A stretch of 64,000 bases of DNA from Bacteroidota bacterium (GTDB taxonomy: Bacteria > Bacteroidota > Ignavibacteria > SZUA-365), in assembly GCA_023432805.1 (NCBI GenBank), contig JAEYUG010000079.1:52575-116574 (forward strand), written 5' to 3'. Positions 54,672 through 63,976 of the stretch are shown piece by piece; the stretch's first letter is position 1, and each line of letters opens with the position of its first letter. A model generated the notes under the pieces. The model had not been told where the DNA came from, did not search any database, and was given only the letters and a program-made list of their open reading frames with translations. The translations under genes were made by a program, and so were the position numbers.

Positions 54672-55024
54672 TCGAGGGGATGGGGGGAAACAGCCCATCG
54701 TATGAACGCGTCGCGTCCGTACACGATTTCACCGAGGGGAAGCCGATCACGCGCATGATCGATGGACATCCCATCGCAGTCTATCGCATCGACGGAGCAT
54801 ACTACGCGATCAATGTCGTCTGTCCCCATCAGCATATTCCTCTCCTTGCGGAAGGTCCTCTCGAGGGACTCGTCCTCACCTGTCCGATGCACGGGTGGAG
54901 TTTCCGACTCGATACCGGGCGCTCCGTGAACGGCAGCGGGCACATCACGACCTATCGCGTGAAGATTGCGGGGACCGATGTGCTCGTCGAGCGTCCTTCG
55001 GATCCAGCCGAACCGATGTGGTAG
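54668..55024 (+). CDS. Rieske [2Fe-2S] ferredoxin
   Basis: 118 residues. Cluster ligands are Cys52 and His54 (CPH) and Cys72 and His75 (CPMH), giving the Rieske CxH...CxxH pattern with the GWSF strand. There is no membrane helix, so it is a soluble ferredoxin-type Rieske protein, like the electron donors of nonhaem oxygenases or the small subunit of nitrite reductase. It is translationally coupled to the MBL hydrolase upstream and followed by queG. Confidence 0.92.
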   Translation: MIEGMGGNSPSYERVASVHDFTEGKPITRMIDGHPIAVYRIDGAYYAINVVCPHQHIPLLAEGPLEGLVLTCPMHGWSFRLDTGRSVNGSGHITTYRVKIAGTDVLVERPSDPAEPMW

Positions 55025-55034
55025 CAGGATCGTT

Positions 55035-56042
55035 GTGACCGACAACTCCGAGATGGCAGGGACGGATCGTCAGGCCTTGACAGCACGCATCAAGGCGCAT
55101 GCGCACGCCCTTGGATTCAGTCATGTCGGCGTCGCCGAGGCCATGGCGCTCGAACCGGAACGCGCCCGCCTCGAGGCCTGGCTCGCGAGAGGCTTCCACG
55201 CAGGAATGCAATGGATGGCGAGGGATCCGGAGCGACGCACCGATCCGTCGCGCGTGCTTCCAGGGGCACGCAGCGTGATCGTCGTCGCGCGGAATTACTT
55301 CCACCCAGTCCGGCATTCGGATGACCCGCAGCACGGCAAGATCTCGCGCTACGCCTGGGGAGACGACTATCACGATCGCATGACGCCGCAGGTGGAGGCA
55401 CTTGCAACACTTGTCGAAGCCGAGGCAGAGGGGGCCGCCACACGCGTGTACGTCGACACGGGTCCCTCGCTCGACAAGGCCTGGGCGGTACGCGCCGGTA
55501 TCGGGTGGCAGGGCAGGCATTCGAATGTCATCACGCGCGACATGGGCTCCTGGGTGTTCCTCGGTGTGATCTTCACCACGGCCCTGCTCGTTCCGGACGA
55601 TCCGATTGCCGATTTTTGCGGGACATGCACGGCATGCATCGATGCCTGTCCGACTGCTGCGATTGTCGAGCCGTATGTTGTCGACAGCACACGGTGCATC
55701 CCGTATCTTACCATCGAATTGAAGGACGAGGAAATCCGCGGCGTCGATGCACGCCAGCTCGACACCTGGGTCTTCGGCTGCGACATCTGCCAGGATGTAT
55801 GCCCGTGGAACAGGTTTGAGACGCCAAGCATGGAGGAGTGCTACGCGCCGCGCACAACCGCGCGTGCACCGGAGCTGACCGGGCTGGCGAACATCTCCGA
55901 CGAGGACTTCCGCGAGCGCTTCAAGGGAAGTCCTGTTGTACGGGCGAAGGCACGCGGCATGCGGCGCAATGCGCGAACCGTTTTGCACGCCCGAGAATCT
56001 CATTGTACATCGCCGATGCGCGACGAACACAGGAATGACTGA
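55035..56042 (+). CDS. queG: Epoxyqueuosine reductase QueG
   Basis: 335 residues from GTG 55035 with AGGA upstream. Two [4Fe-4S] motifs are visible: [12 protein letters not shown] and CDICQDVCP followed by WN. The N-terminal cobalamin-binding region includes [12 protein letters not shown] and the later segment [15 protein letters not shown]. It reduces epoxyqueuosine to queuosine in tRNA anticodons. It is 10 nt after the Rieske gene and 38 nt before trxB. Confidence 0.93.
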   Translation: MTDNSEMAGTDRQALTARIKAHAHALGFSHVGVAEAMALEPERARLEAWLARGFHAGMQWMARDPERRTDPSRVLPGARSVIVVARNYFHPVRHSDDPQHGKISRYAWGDDYHDRMTPQVEALATLVEAEAEGAATRVYVDTGPSLDKAWAVRAGIGWQGRHSNVITRDMGSWVFLGVIFTTALLVPDDPIADFCGTCTACIDACPTAAIVEPYVVDSTRCIPYLTIELKDEEIRGVDARQLDTWVFGCDICQDVCPWNRFETPSMEECYAPRTTARAPELTGLANISDEDFRERFKGSPVVRAKARGMRRNARTVLHARESHCTSPMRDEHRND

Positions 56043-56080
56043 ACAGTAGAATCATCACACGCAGAGCAGGAAGAACTTTC

Positions 56081-57025
56081 ATGGAACATCGCAAGGTCAT
56101 CGTGATTGGATCGGGTCCCGCGGGACTCACCGCCGCCCTCTATGCAGCACGTGCCAACATGGCGCCGCTCATCTTTGAAGGGCAGCAGCCCGGTGGTCAG
56201 CTCACGATCACAACGGAAGTCGAGAACTTTCCGGGATTCCCGGAAGGTATCCTCGGTCCCAAGCTCATGGACGACATGCGCGCCCAGGCACACCGCTTCG
56301 GTGCCGAGAGCCGCTACGAACACGTGACAGCCGTGGATTTCAGCAAGCGTCCTTTCACCGTGTCCGTTGGTGATGCACACTACACGGCCGATGCGGTGAT
56401 CGTCTCAACCGGTGCCTCTGCGCGTCTGCTCGGACTCGAGTCCGAATCCAAGTACATGGGCTACGGTGTCTCCGCGTGTGCAACCTGCGATGGATTCTTC
56501 TTCCGTGGTCTCGAAGTTGCCGTCGTCGGCGGTGGTGACACCGCGATCGAGGAGGCGACGTTCCTCGCAAAGTTCGCGACCAAGGTCACCATCATCCATC
56601 GTCGTGATGAACTGCGCGCCAGCAAGATCATGCGCGAGCGGGCCGAAAAGCATGAGAAGATCGAATTCCTCTGGAACTCCGTTGTGACCGAGGTCTGCGG
56701 AGAGGAGCAGAGCGGCATGCGCAAGATGACGCATCTGCGCGTCAAGAACGTGGTGTCGGGTGTGGAGTCGGATTTCCCGGTGCAGGGACTCTTCATCGGT
56801 ATCGGGCACAGCCCGAATACGAGCCTCTTCAAGGGTGTGCTCGACATGGACGAGAACAACTACCTCGTCACAAAACCCGATTCAAGTTACACGAACATCG
56901 AAGGTGTGTTCGCCTGCGGTGATGTAAAGGATCACGTGTATCGCCAGGCCATCACCGCTGCCGGATCAGGATGCATGGCCGCCATCGACAGTGAACGCTG
57001 GCTCGCGGCACAGGGCATCGAATAG
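56081..57025 (+). CDS. trxB: Thioredoxin reductase
   Basis: 314 residues. FAD-binding [15 protein letters not shown] (10-24), the redox pair Cys133/Cys136 (CATCDG), the NADPH motif [10 protein letters not shown] and the C-terminal [21 protein letters not shown] are typical. It keeps thioredoxin reduced using NADPH. With bacillithiol synthesis nearby it may also serve thiol homeostasis. A terminator follows. Confidence 0.97.
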   Translation: MEHRKVIVIGSGPAGLTAALYAARANMAPLIFEGQQPGGQLTITTEVENFPGFPEGILGPKLMDDMRAQAHRFGAESRYEHVTAVDFSKRPFTVSVGDAHYTADAVIVSTGASARLLGLESESKYMGYGVSACATCDGFFFRGLEVAVVGGGDTAIEEATFLAKFATKVTIIHRRDELRASKIMRERAEKHEKIEFLWNSVVTEVCGEEQSGMRKMTHLRVKNVVSGVESDFPVQGLFIGIGHSPNTSLFKGVLDMDENNYLVTKPDSSYTNIEGVFACGDVKDHVYRQAITAAGSGCMAAIDSERWLAAQGIE

Positions 57026-57057
57026 TTTTTTTCTCCGCACAGCGGGGCGATATTTGT

Positions 57058-57090
57058 ACCTGGAGGTCATCGAGACCTCCAGGTATTTTT
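57058..57090 (+). terminator. Intrinsic terminator between trxB and lutA
   Basis: ACCTGGAGGTC/GACCTCCAGGT: a perfect 11-bp stem with a 5-nt loop followed by ATTTTT. It lies 10 nt before the lutA start, so it could either end the trxB transcript or act as a leader structure for lutA. Confidence 0.75.
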
Positions 57091-57099
57091 ATTCAGATC

Positions 57100-57822
57100 A
57101 TGACCGTCTCGCTCTTCATCCCCTGTCTCACCGATCAATTCTTTCCGCACACGGCCATGAACACCGTGCGCGTGCTCGAGCGTTGTGGCGTGTCGGTCCG
57201 TTATGATACCCGCCAGACATGCTGCGGACAGCCCGCCTTCAACACCGGCTATCATGACGAAGCGGCAGCTCTCGCCATGCGCTTCCTCGACCTCTTCGGA
57301 GACGCCGAGTACGTTGTCGCACCCTCGGGATCCTGCACCTCGATGGTCAAGGTCTTCTACGGAGACATGCTCGAGCTCCCCCCGGCATTCGCCGATCGCG
57401 CCCGCGATCTGCGTCCACGTATTCATGAACTCTCCTCCTTTCTGATCGACGTGCTCGGCATCGACAATGTCGGCGCCGTATTTCCACATCGCGTCACCGT
57501 GCACGATTCCTGCCACGCACTGCGCGAGCTCGGCGTGCAGCAGCAGGTGCGTCGTCTGCTCGGCAAGGTTCGCGGACTCGAACTCGTCGAAATGAACAAT
57601 GCAGATGTGTGCTGCGGCTTCGGAGGAACATTCGCCGTCAAGTACGCCAACATCAGTACCGCGATGGGAGAGCAGAAGGTGCTGTCGATCGAACAGGTGG
57701 ATGTCGATGTCGTTACTGCTGTCGACAGCAGCTGTCTCATGCATGTCGAGGGGATGCTGCGTCGCCGCGGCTCCCGTGTGCGCGCGATGCATCTGGCCGA
57801 CATCCTTGCGGAAGTCGCATGA
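57100..57822 (+). CDS. lutA: Lactate utilisation protein LutA-like (CCG-domain)
   Basis: 240 residues. Two cysteine-rich CCG domains: TCCGQPAFN and VCCGFGGTF, plus the conserved PSGSCTSM and VTVHDSCHALRELG. Matches LutA, the small Fe-S subunit of the L-lactate oxidation complex LutABC. It overlaps lutB by 4 nt. Confidence 0.93.
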   Translation: MTVSLFIPCLTDQFFPHTAMNTVRVLERCGVSVRYDTRQTCCGQPAFNTGYHDEAAALAMRFLDLFGDAEYVVAPSGSCTSMVKVFYGDMLELPPAFADRARDLRPRIHELSSFLIDVLGIDNVGAVFPHRVTVHDSCHALRELGVQQQVRRLLGKVRGLELVEMNNADVCCGFGGTFAVKYANISTAMGEQKVLSIEQVDVDVVTAVDSSCLMHVEGMLRRRGSRVRAMHLADILAEVA

Positions 57823-59258
57823 GCCATCCAGCTCCCGCTGTTCCGATCCGCCCGGAGAATTTCCGTGCACTCGTTGCCGAACGCATCGACGACACCCGGC
57901 TACGCACGAACCTTGCACGCGCATTCGTCACGTCGAAGACGAAGCGCGATGCGGTTGTCGCCGATTATGGCGCCGAGTGGCAGGCCATGCGCGAGGAGGC
58001 ACGCGCGATCAAACACTACGTGCTCGACACGCTGCCTGACCTGCTGGAACAATTCGAACGCACAGCGAGCTCGAACGGCATGCAGGTGCACTACGCCCGT
58101 GATGCCGCCGAAGCCAACCGCATCATCATCGAGCTTGCGCGCGCACATGGGGGACGCGTCGCCGTCAAGTCGAAATCCATGGTCAGCGAGGAAATCGGGC
58201 TCGGACATGCGCTCGCCACTGCAGGCATCGAACCCGTGGAGACGGATCTCGGCGAGTATATCGTCCAGCTCGCAGGCGAGATTCCATCGCATATCACGGG
58301 ACCCGCGGTGCACAAGTCACGCGAGGAGATCGGTCGTCTCTTCGCAGAGAAGCTCGACATTGCCTACACGAGTGATCCAGCTGAACTCACAGCCATCGCC
58401 CGACGCGTCCTGCGCGAGCAGTTTCTTACAGCAGAGGTCGGCATCTCAGGGGTCAACTTTGCCGTCGCCTCGAGCGGGACGCTCTGCATCGTCGAGAACG
58501 AGGGAAACGCCCGCCTGAGTACGACGCTCCCGCGCGTGCACATTGCCGTCATGGGCATCGAAAAGCTGCTGCCCGATGACGCGGCGCTCGCTCTCTTCCT
58601 GAACATGCTCGGCCGCAGTGCAACCGGCCAACGCATGACATGCTACACCTCGCTGATCAGCGGTCCAAGAACCACCGGCGAGATCGACGGACCCGACGCC
58701 GTTCACGTGGTCATTCTCGACAACGGACGCAGTCGCATGCTCGCGGATTCGGACATGCGCGAGATCCTCACCTGCATCCGCTGCGGCGCCTGCATGAACA
58801 CCTGTCCCGTCTACGAAAAAATCGGCGGCCACTCCTACGGATCGATTTATCCGGGACCCATCGGCGCTGTTCTCACGCCGCTGCTGCAGGGACTGCCGAC
58901 CACGAAGGATCTGCCCTACGCTTCGTCGCTCTGCGGCGCATGCACTGCAATCTGTCCCGTCGGCATCGATCTGCACCATCTGCTTCTGCGGCATCGCGAC
59001 CGCATCATCCGCAGCCACCTCGGTTCGCCTGTCGAACGCCTGCTGATGCGCGCCTTCGCCCTTGTCATGCGACATCCCGCCCTGTACAGACTCGGCGGCA
59101 GGCTGCTGCGCACCTTCGCACCCCTGCTTCCGCAGGATGCGCAGGGCGCCCCCCGCATGCCCGTTTGGTCCAATGCGCGCACCTTCCCTGTCATCCCTCA
59201 GAAGTCTTTTACACAACTGTGGGAAGAGCGCCTGCGATGCCAGGAGGAGGGAGGATGA
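57819..59258 (+). CDS. lutB: Lactate utilisation iron-sulfur protein LutB
   Basis: 479 residues from ATG 57819. An N-terminal LUD domain (about 70-300) with VKSKSMVSEEIGLGHAL, a ferredoxin-like pair of [4Fe-4S] motifs (CIRCGACMNTCPVYEKIGGH, then CGACTAICPVG), and a helical C-terminus. It is the core electron-transfer subunit of LutABC. It overlaps lutC by 4 nt. Confidence 0.94.
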   Translation: MSHPAPAVPIRPENFRALVAERIDDTRLRTNLARAFVTSKTKRDAVVADYGAEWQAMREEARAIKHYVLDTLPDLLEQFERTASSNGMQVHYARDAAEANRIIIELARAHGGRVAVKSKSMVSEEIGLGHALATAGIEPVETDLGEYIVQLAGEIPSHITGPAVHKSREEIGRLFAEKLDIAYTSDPAELTAIARRVLREQFLTAEVGISGVNFAVASSGTLCIVENEGNARLSTTLPRVHIAVMGIEKLLPDDAALALFLNMLGRSATGQRMTCYTSLISGPRTTGEIDGPDAVHVVILDNGRSRMLADSDMREILTCIRCGACMNTCPVYEKIGGHSYGSIYPGPIGAVLTPLLQGLPTTKDLPYASSLCGACTAICPVGIDLHHLLLRHRDRIIRSHLGSPVERLLMRAFALVMRHPALYRLGGRLLRTFAPLLPQDAQGAPRMPVWSNARTFPVIPQKSFTQLWEERLRCQEEGG

Positions 59259-59956
59259 CGGCGCGCACCGACATGCTTGCAGCCCTTCGCCGCGCCGTCC
59301 CGTCGGAAGCCACCGCACCGCCGCGTCCGGTGATTCGCCGCGCCGTCTCGGGACTCGCCGACCCGGATCTGGACGTCATCGCCCTTTTTCGCGCGCGCCT
59401 CGTCGAGCACGGCGGGGAGTTCCTCGATGTACCGACGGTCGCGGCCCTTCCGGACGTCGTGGCGGCGTTTCTCGCGCGTCATCAGGTGCACTCGGTGCTG
59501 CTGGCCGCACATCCGGAGCTGCGCGATCCCGCCTTGCGGCGACGACTGCATGACGCGTGTGATGACCGCGTGCATGAGATAGAGGACGATGAGATCCGAA
59601 AACCTTGGCACCACCGCGCGATCGCCGCATCGACAACGCTCGGCATCGGATGCGCACAGGCGGGTATCGCCGATAGTGGCGTGATCGTCGTGCAGAGCGG
59701 GGCGGAGGAGAGCCGCTCGCTGTCGCTGCTCACCGACATCCATCTCGCCGTGCTGCACGCACGCGACATTGTCCCGACGCTGTATGATTGCATGCCGCGC
59801 ATCGAGACGCTTCGAACCGAACGGGCAAGTGCCGCGATCACGTTGATCGGGGGACCCAGCAAGACGGCCGACATCGAGAAGGTGCTCGTCACGGGTGTCC
59901 ATGGTCCGCGCACCTTTGCCGTCGCGGTGATCCGCGATGCATCATCTGAACACTGA
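59255..59956 (+). CDS. lutC: Lactate utilisation protein LutC (LUD domain)
   Basis: 233 residues from ATG 59255. The segments TTLGIGCAQAGIADSGVIVV, LSLLTDIHLAVL and TLIGGPSKTADIEKVLVTGVHGP define LutC/YkgG. Completes the three-gene lactate operon with ATGA couplings at both junctions. No lactate permease or LutR-type regulator is next to it. Confidence 0.93.
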   Translation: MTARTDMLAALRRAVPSEATAPPRPVIRRAVSGLADPDLDVIALFRARLVEHGGEFLDVPTVAALPDVVAAFLARHQVHSVLLAAHPELRDPALRRRLHDACDDRVHEIEDDEIRKPWHHRAIAASTTLGIGCAQAGIADSGVIVVQSGAEESRSLSLLTDIHLAVLHARDIVPTLYDCMPRIETLRTERASAAITLIGGPSKTADIEKVLVTGVHGPRTFAVAVIRDASSEH

Positions 59957-59991
59957 CCATTCCCTCCCAACCCTTGATTGGAACTCGTATC

Positions 59992-60537
59992 ATGAGCCAG
60001 CCCGACCACGATCTCGTCCTGCGCCTCCTTCCGGAAATCTCCGACATCAGCGACGCCACCCTGCGCGAGCAGGTCATCGCCTGCTGGATCGAGGCGATCA
60101 ACTTCCGCGGGTGGACCGAAGAGCTGCTTCGCGCGATCCCGTTCACGCTGCTCGCAAGCAACGTGACAATTCCCTTCATTGACCATGTGCGCGCAGTCTG
60201 TCGCATGTGCACAGCCGTCGATGACGTGCTGATCGAGATCCATGGTCCCCGCAGAACTCCCGTCAACCGCGACTTCCTCATTGCGGGTGCGATGCTGGCC
60301 GATGTCGGCAAGCTCCTCGAGTTCGAGATCATCGATGGACAGCCGATCAAGAGTTCCTATGGCATGCACATCCGCCATCCCTTCAGTGGTGTGGGACTCG
60401 CCTTCAAGCATGGTGTGCCCTCCGAGGTCATGCACATCATCGCCACGCATTCGAAGGAGGGACAGGGCGAGAAGCGCTCGCCGGAGAGCATCATCTTCCA
60501 TCATGCGGACTTCATCGATTTCGATCTCGTCAAGTAG
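59992..60537 (+). CDS. HD-like protein with degenerate metal site
   Basis: 181 residues from ATG 59992; a TTG at 59974 is an alternative start. The pattern of HD phosphohydrolases is partly kept: DHVRAV, HPFSGVG, ATHSKEG and HHADF give several metal-type histidines and an Asp. The central HD doublet is replaced by AD in GAMLADVGKLLEFE, so metal binding may be altered. Function unknown; it lies between lutC and an aconitase-family gene and may belong to either group. Confidence 0.7.
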   Translation: MSQPDHDLVLRLLPEISDISDATLREQVIACWIEAINFRGWTEELLRAIPFTLLASNVTIPFIDHVRAVCRMCTAVDDVLIEIHGPRRTPVNRDFLIAGAMLADVGKLLEFEIIDGQPIKSSYGMHIRHPFSGVGLAFKHGVPSEVMHIIATHSKEGQGEKRSPESIIFHHADFIDFDLVK

Positions 60538-60578
60538 TCGACACACGAACAGAAGACACAACGATCCGATACTCAGAC

Positions 60579-62552
60579 ATGGCACAGAATCTCATCGAGA
60601 AATTGGCGCAGCGTCATGCCGCCGATCTCGTCGCCGGTCATATCGTGCACAGCGGCGATTACATCTTCATCCGCCCCGCGCATGTGATGACGCACGACAA
60701 TACAGGAGCGGTCATTCCGAAATTCCGCTCCATCGGCGCCACCCGCATTGCCGATCCACGGCAGGTGGTCAACACGCTCGACCACAACGTGCAGGACGCG
60801 AGCGAGAAGAACCTCGAAAAGTATGCGAAGATCGAGGCCTTTGCGCGCTCGATGGGTGTGGATTTCTATCCCGCAGGACGCGGCATCGGCCATCAGATCA
60901 TGTGCGAGGAGGGCTACGCCTGGCCGGGGACGCTCGTTGTCGCCTCTGACAGCCACAGCAACATGTACGGTGGACTCGGATGCCTCGGCACACCGATCGT
61001 CCGCACCGATGCCGCCGCGATCTGGGCCACCGGCACGACATGGTGGCAGGTCCCACCCGTCGCAAACGTTGAACTCGACGGAAGCCTGCGTCCCGGCGTC
61101 ACAGGCAAGGATGTGATCATCGCCCTCTGCGGATTCTTCAACAATGACGAGGTGCTCAATCACGCGATCGAGTTTTCGGGCAGCGGGGTGGGAGCCTTGT
61201 CGATCGATCAGCGTCTGACCATCGCGAACATGACCACCGAATGGGGCGCCCTTGCGGGCGTGTTCCCAATCGACGATGTCGTGTTCGCATGGCTCGAGCA
61301 GCGCGCCTCCTATGTCGCTGCACGCGGACTCGAAGGTGTTCCCTCGGATGCGGATGCCGTCGACGGTGTGCATCCCCGCGTCAACGCGTCGCGCATCGCC
61401 GCGCTGCGCAGCGACACCCCCCACGCCGATGCGGATGCAACCTACGCGAAGGTCCTGCACATCGATCTGTCGAGCATCGAGCCCTACGTGTCGGGTCCCA
61501 ATACGGTGAAGGTCATGACTGCCGTCTCAGAAATCGCAGCGCATGACGTGAAGATCCACAAGGCCTACCTCGTGTCCTGCGTCAACAGTCGTCTCGAAGA
61601 TCTGGCCGAAGCTGCTGCCGTCGTGCGTGGTCATCACGTCGCCGACGGAGTGCAGTTCTACATCGCCGCCGCGTCGCGTGAGGTCCAGCTTGAAAGCGAG
61701 CGGCGTGGCGACTGGCAGGCGCTCCTCGATGCCGGCGCGATCGCCCTGCCACCCGGGTGCGGTCCCTGCATCGGCCTCGGCACCGGACTCCTCGAAGCCG
61801 GCGAGACAGGCATTTCGGCCACGAACCGGAATTTCAAGGGACGCATGGGTTCGCCCGACGCTTTCGCCTATCTCGCCTCACCTGCAGTCGTTGCGGCTTC
61901 GGCCCTGGCAGGGCGGATCACATCACCGCATGCTGCCACCGCCCCACGTTCGGTCAGCGCCTCGATCAAGACGCATCCCCGTGCGGAAGCGGCCGAGCGC
62001 GACATTCCCGTTGTCGACGGCTTCCCCCCGCACCTGACGGGAACGCTGCTGTTCTGCCATCAGGACAACATGAACACCGACGGGATTTATCCCGGCAAGT
62101 ACACCTACAACGATGATTTCACCCCCGAACAGCAGGCTTCGGTGGTGATGGAAAACTACGATCCCGCATTCGGTCCGCTTGCGGAACCGGGTGACATTCT
62201 CGCCGGGGGATTCAATTTCGGGACGGGCAGTTCGCGCGAGCAGGCAGCCACGGCGCTCAAGTACAAGGGCATCGCGCTCGTGATCGCAGGCAGTGCTTCG
62301 GAAACCTACAAGCGCAATGCGCTCAACAACGGCTTCCTCGTCGTGGAGGCGCCTGCCTTCATTCGTGATATGAAGGAGCGGTACGGAACATCCGCCCTGA
62401 CTGTGCGGACGGACATGCAGGTCACCATCGATTTCCGACGCTCATGCATTACGGCTGGTGATGCAGAATACGCGATCGATCCTGTCGGCCCCGCCGCGCA
62501 GGAACTCGTGCTCGCCGGCGGACTCGAAGCCTGGGTCACCGCGCGACTGTGA
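60579..62552 (+). CDS. Fused aconitase-family hydratase, homoaconitase (Lys4)-like
   Basis: 657 residues. Large and small aconitase domains are fused. Cluster cysteines appear as SCVNSR (equivalent to SCTNGR) and PPGCGPC; VVASDSHSNMYGGLG and the swivel-domain site GTGSSREQAATALKYKG are present. The stretch MNTDGIYPGKYTYNDD followed by MENYDP resembles fungal homoaconitase Lys4 more than bacterial AcnA/AcnB or LeuC/LeuD. Substrate may be homocitrate, citrate or methylcitrate; the neighbouring PrpD family gene supports a carboxylate dehydratase role. Confidence 0.85.
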   Translation: MAQNLIEKLAQRHAADLVAGHIVHSGDYIFIRPAHVMTHDNTGAVIPKFRSIGATRIADPRQVVNTLDHNVQDASEKNLEKYAKIEAFARSMGVDFYPAGRGIGHQIMCEEGYAWPGTLVVASDSHSNMYGGLGCLGTPIVRTDAAAIWATGTTWWQVPPVANVELDGSLRPGVTGKDVIIALCGFFNNDEVLNHAIEFSGSGVGALSIDQRLTIANMTTEWGALAGVFPIDDVVFAWLEQRASYVAARGLEGVPSDADAVDGVHPRVNASRIAALRSDTPHADADATYAKVLHIDLSSIEPYVSGPNTVKVMTAVSEIAAHDVKIHKAYLVSCVNSRLEDLAEAAAVVRGHHVADGVQFYIAAASREVQLESERRGDWQALLDAGAIALPPGCGPCIGLGTGLLEAGETGISATNRNFKGRMGSPDAFAYLASPAVVAASALAGRITSPHAATAPRSVSASIKTHPRAEAAERDIPVVDGFPPHLTGTLLFCHQDNMNTDGIYPGKYTYNDDFTPEQQASVVMENYDPAFGPLAEPGDILAGGFNFGTGSSREQAATALKYKGIALVIAGSASETYKRNALNNGFLVVEAPAFIRDMKERYGTSALTVRTDMQVTIDFRRSCITAGDAEYAIDPVGPAAQELVLAGGLEAWVTARL

Positions 62553-62608
62553 GTGCACCACGACATTGATCAACGCAGACAGACACCATCACTTACACAC
62601 AGAGCAAC

Positions 62609-63976
62609 ATGAGCAAGAGCATTTCCCGCATCATTTCCGAGTTCGCCGTGGGATTGACCTACGAACAGCTGCCCGAGGCAGTGGTCACCGAGGTGAAGCG
62701 GTACCTCTATGATTCGATCGGATGCGCCTATGGTGCCTACCATACGAAGGACGTCGGTATCATGCGCGACATCTATCGTGACATGGCCGGCAAGGAGGAG
62801 GCGACCCTAATCGGTTTCGGCGACAAGATGCCGGCGGTCAATGCAACACTGGTGAACGCGCTCATGATCCGCGCGCTCGATTTCAACGACATCTATTGGA
62901 AGGAGGATCCCTCGCATCCCTCCGACATCATCCCTGCAGCGCTTGCCGTCGGTGAGATGGTGAATGCCTCGATGAAGGATGTGATCACGGCCATCGTGCT
63001 CGCCTACGAATTCGAGCAGCGTCTCTGCGAGTTTGCCAAACCCGGGGTCCGCGAGCGCAAATGGCATCATGCCACGTTGACGCAATTCGTCTCACCGATC
63101 GTTGCCGGCAAGTTGCTCGGCCTGACCGTCGATCAGATGGTCAACGCCATCGGCATCAACGGTGCGCACAATCACACGATCGGATGTCCGACCGCAGGCA
63201 AGCTGACGATGATGAAGAACACGGTGGATCCCATGGCCGTGCAGTCGGGTGTGTTCGCAGCCCTCATGGCCGAGCGCGGCTACACAGGCACGGAAGCCGT
63301 CTTCGAAGGGAAGGAGGGATTGATGGATGTGTTCGGTCCGGACTGGGATCTCGACGCGCTCATCGGCGATCTCGGCTCGCACTTCAAGATTCTCGACTGC
63401 AGCATGAAGGCGTTCCCGACCGAGGCGTTGACACACACGCACATCACCTGCGCGATCAAGGTCGTCTCAGAACACGACATCCACATCGATCAGATCGAAC
63501 AGGTGACCATCACCACAATCGCGCGCGCCTGCGATATCCTCTTCGATCCGCACAAGTATCGTCCGGAATCGCGCGAGACCGCCGACCACTCGCTGCCGTA
63601 CTGCATCGCGGCGGCGCTTGTCGATCGCAAGATCACGACCAACTCCTTCTCGGACGAAAAGATGAAGGATCCTCTCATCTGGCAGGTCATCGACAAGATC
63701 AAGGGCGAAGCTTCGCTTGAGTTCGAGGCGATGTTCCCAGCAAAACAGCCATCGAAGGTTGTCGTACGATTGACGGACGGACGCGAATTCAGCGAGTACC
63801 TCGAGTACCCGAAGGGCGATCCCCGCGAACCCATGACCATCGAGGATCTCGACAACAAGTTCGACGCGCTCTCCTCGAAGCTGCTCACACCCGATCGCAT
63901 GGCTCAGGTGAAAAATGCAGTGTTCCTCTCCGAACAGTACTGTGCACGCGATTTCATAAAGCTTCTCATCATCTGA
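62609..63976 (+). CDS. MmgE/PrpD-family dehydratase
   Basis: 455 residues. The segments DSIGCAYGAY, ALDFNDIYW, HPSDIIPAALAVGE and FPTEALTHTHITCAIK match the MmgE/PrpD family (2-methylcitrate dehydratase and relatives). In the methylcitrate cycle PrpD acts on 2-methylcitrate and an aconitase-type enzyme rehydrates the product. The preceding aconitase-family gene is 56 nt upstream, so a two-step carboxylate isomerisation is plausible. The gene ends 24 nt before the window edge. Confidence 0.9.
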   Translation: MSKSISRIISEFAVGLTYEQLPEAVVTEVKRYLYDSIGCAYGAYHTKDVGIMRDIYRDMAGKEEATLIGFGDKMPAVNATLVNALMIRALDFNDIYWKEDPSHPSDIIPAALAVGEMVNASMKDVITAIVLAYEFEQRLCEFAKPGVRERKWHHATLTQFVSPIVAGKLLGLTVDQMVNAIGINGAHNHTIGCPTAGKLTMMKNTVDPMAVQSGVFAALMAERGYTGTEAVFEGKEGLMDVFGPDWDLDALIGDLGSHFKILDCSMKAFPTEALTHTHITCAIKVVSEHDIHIDQIEQVTITTIARACDILFDPHKYRPESRETADHSLPYCIAAALVDRKITTNSFSDEKMKDPLIWQVIDKIKGEASLEFEAMFPAKQPSKVVVRLTDGREFSEYLEYPKGDPREPMTIEDLDNKFDALSSKLLTPDRMAQVKNAVFLSEQYCARDFIKLLII

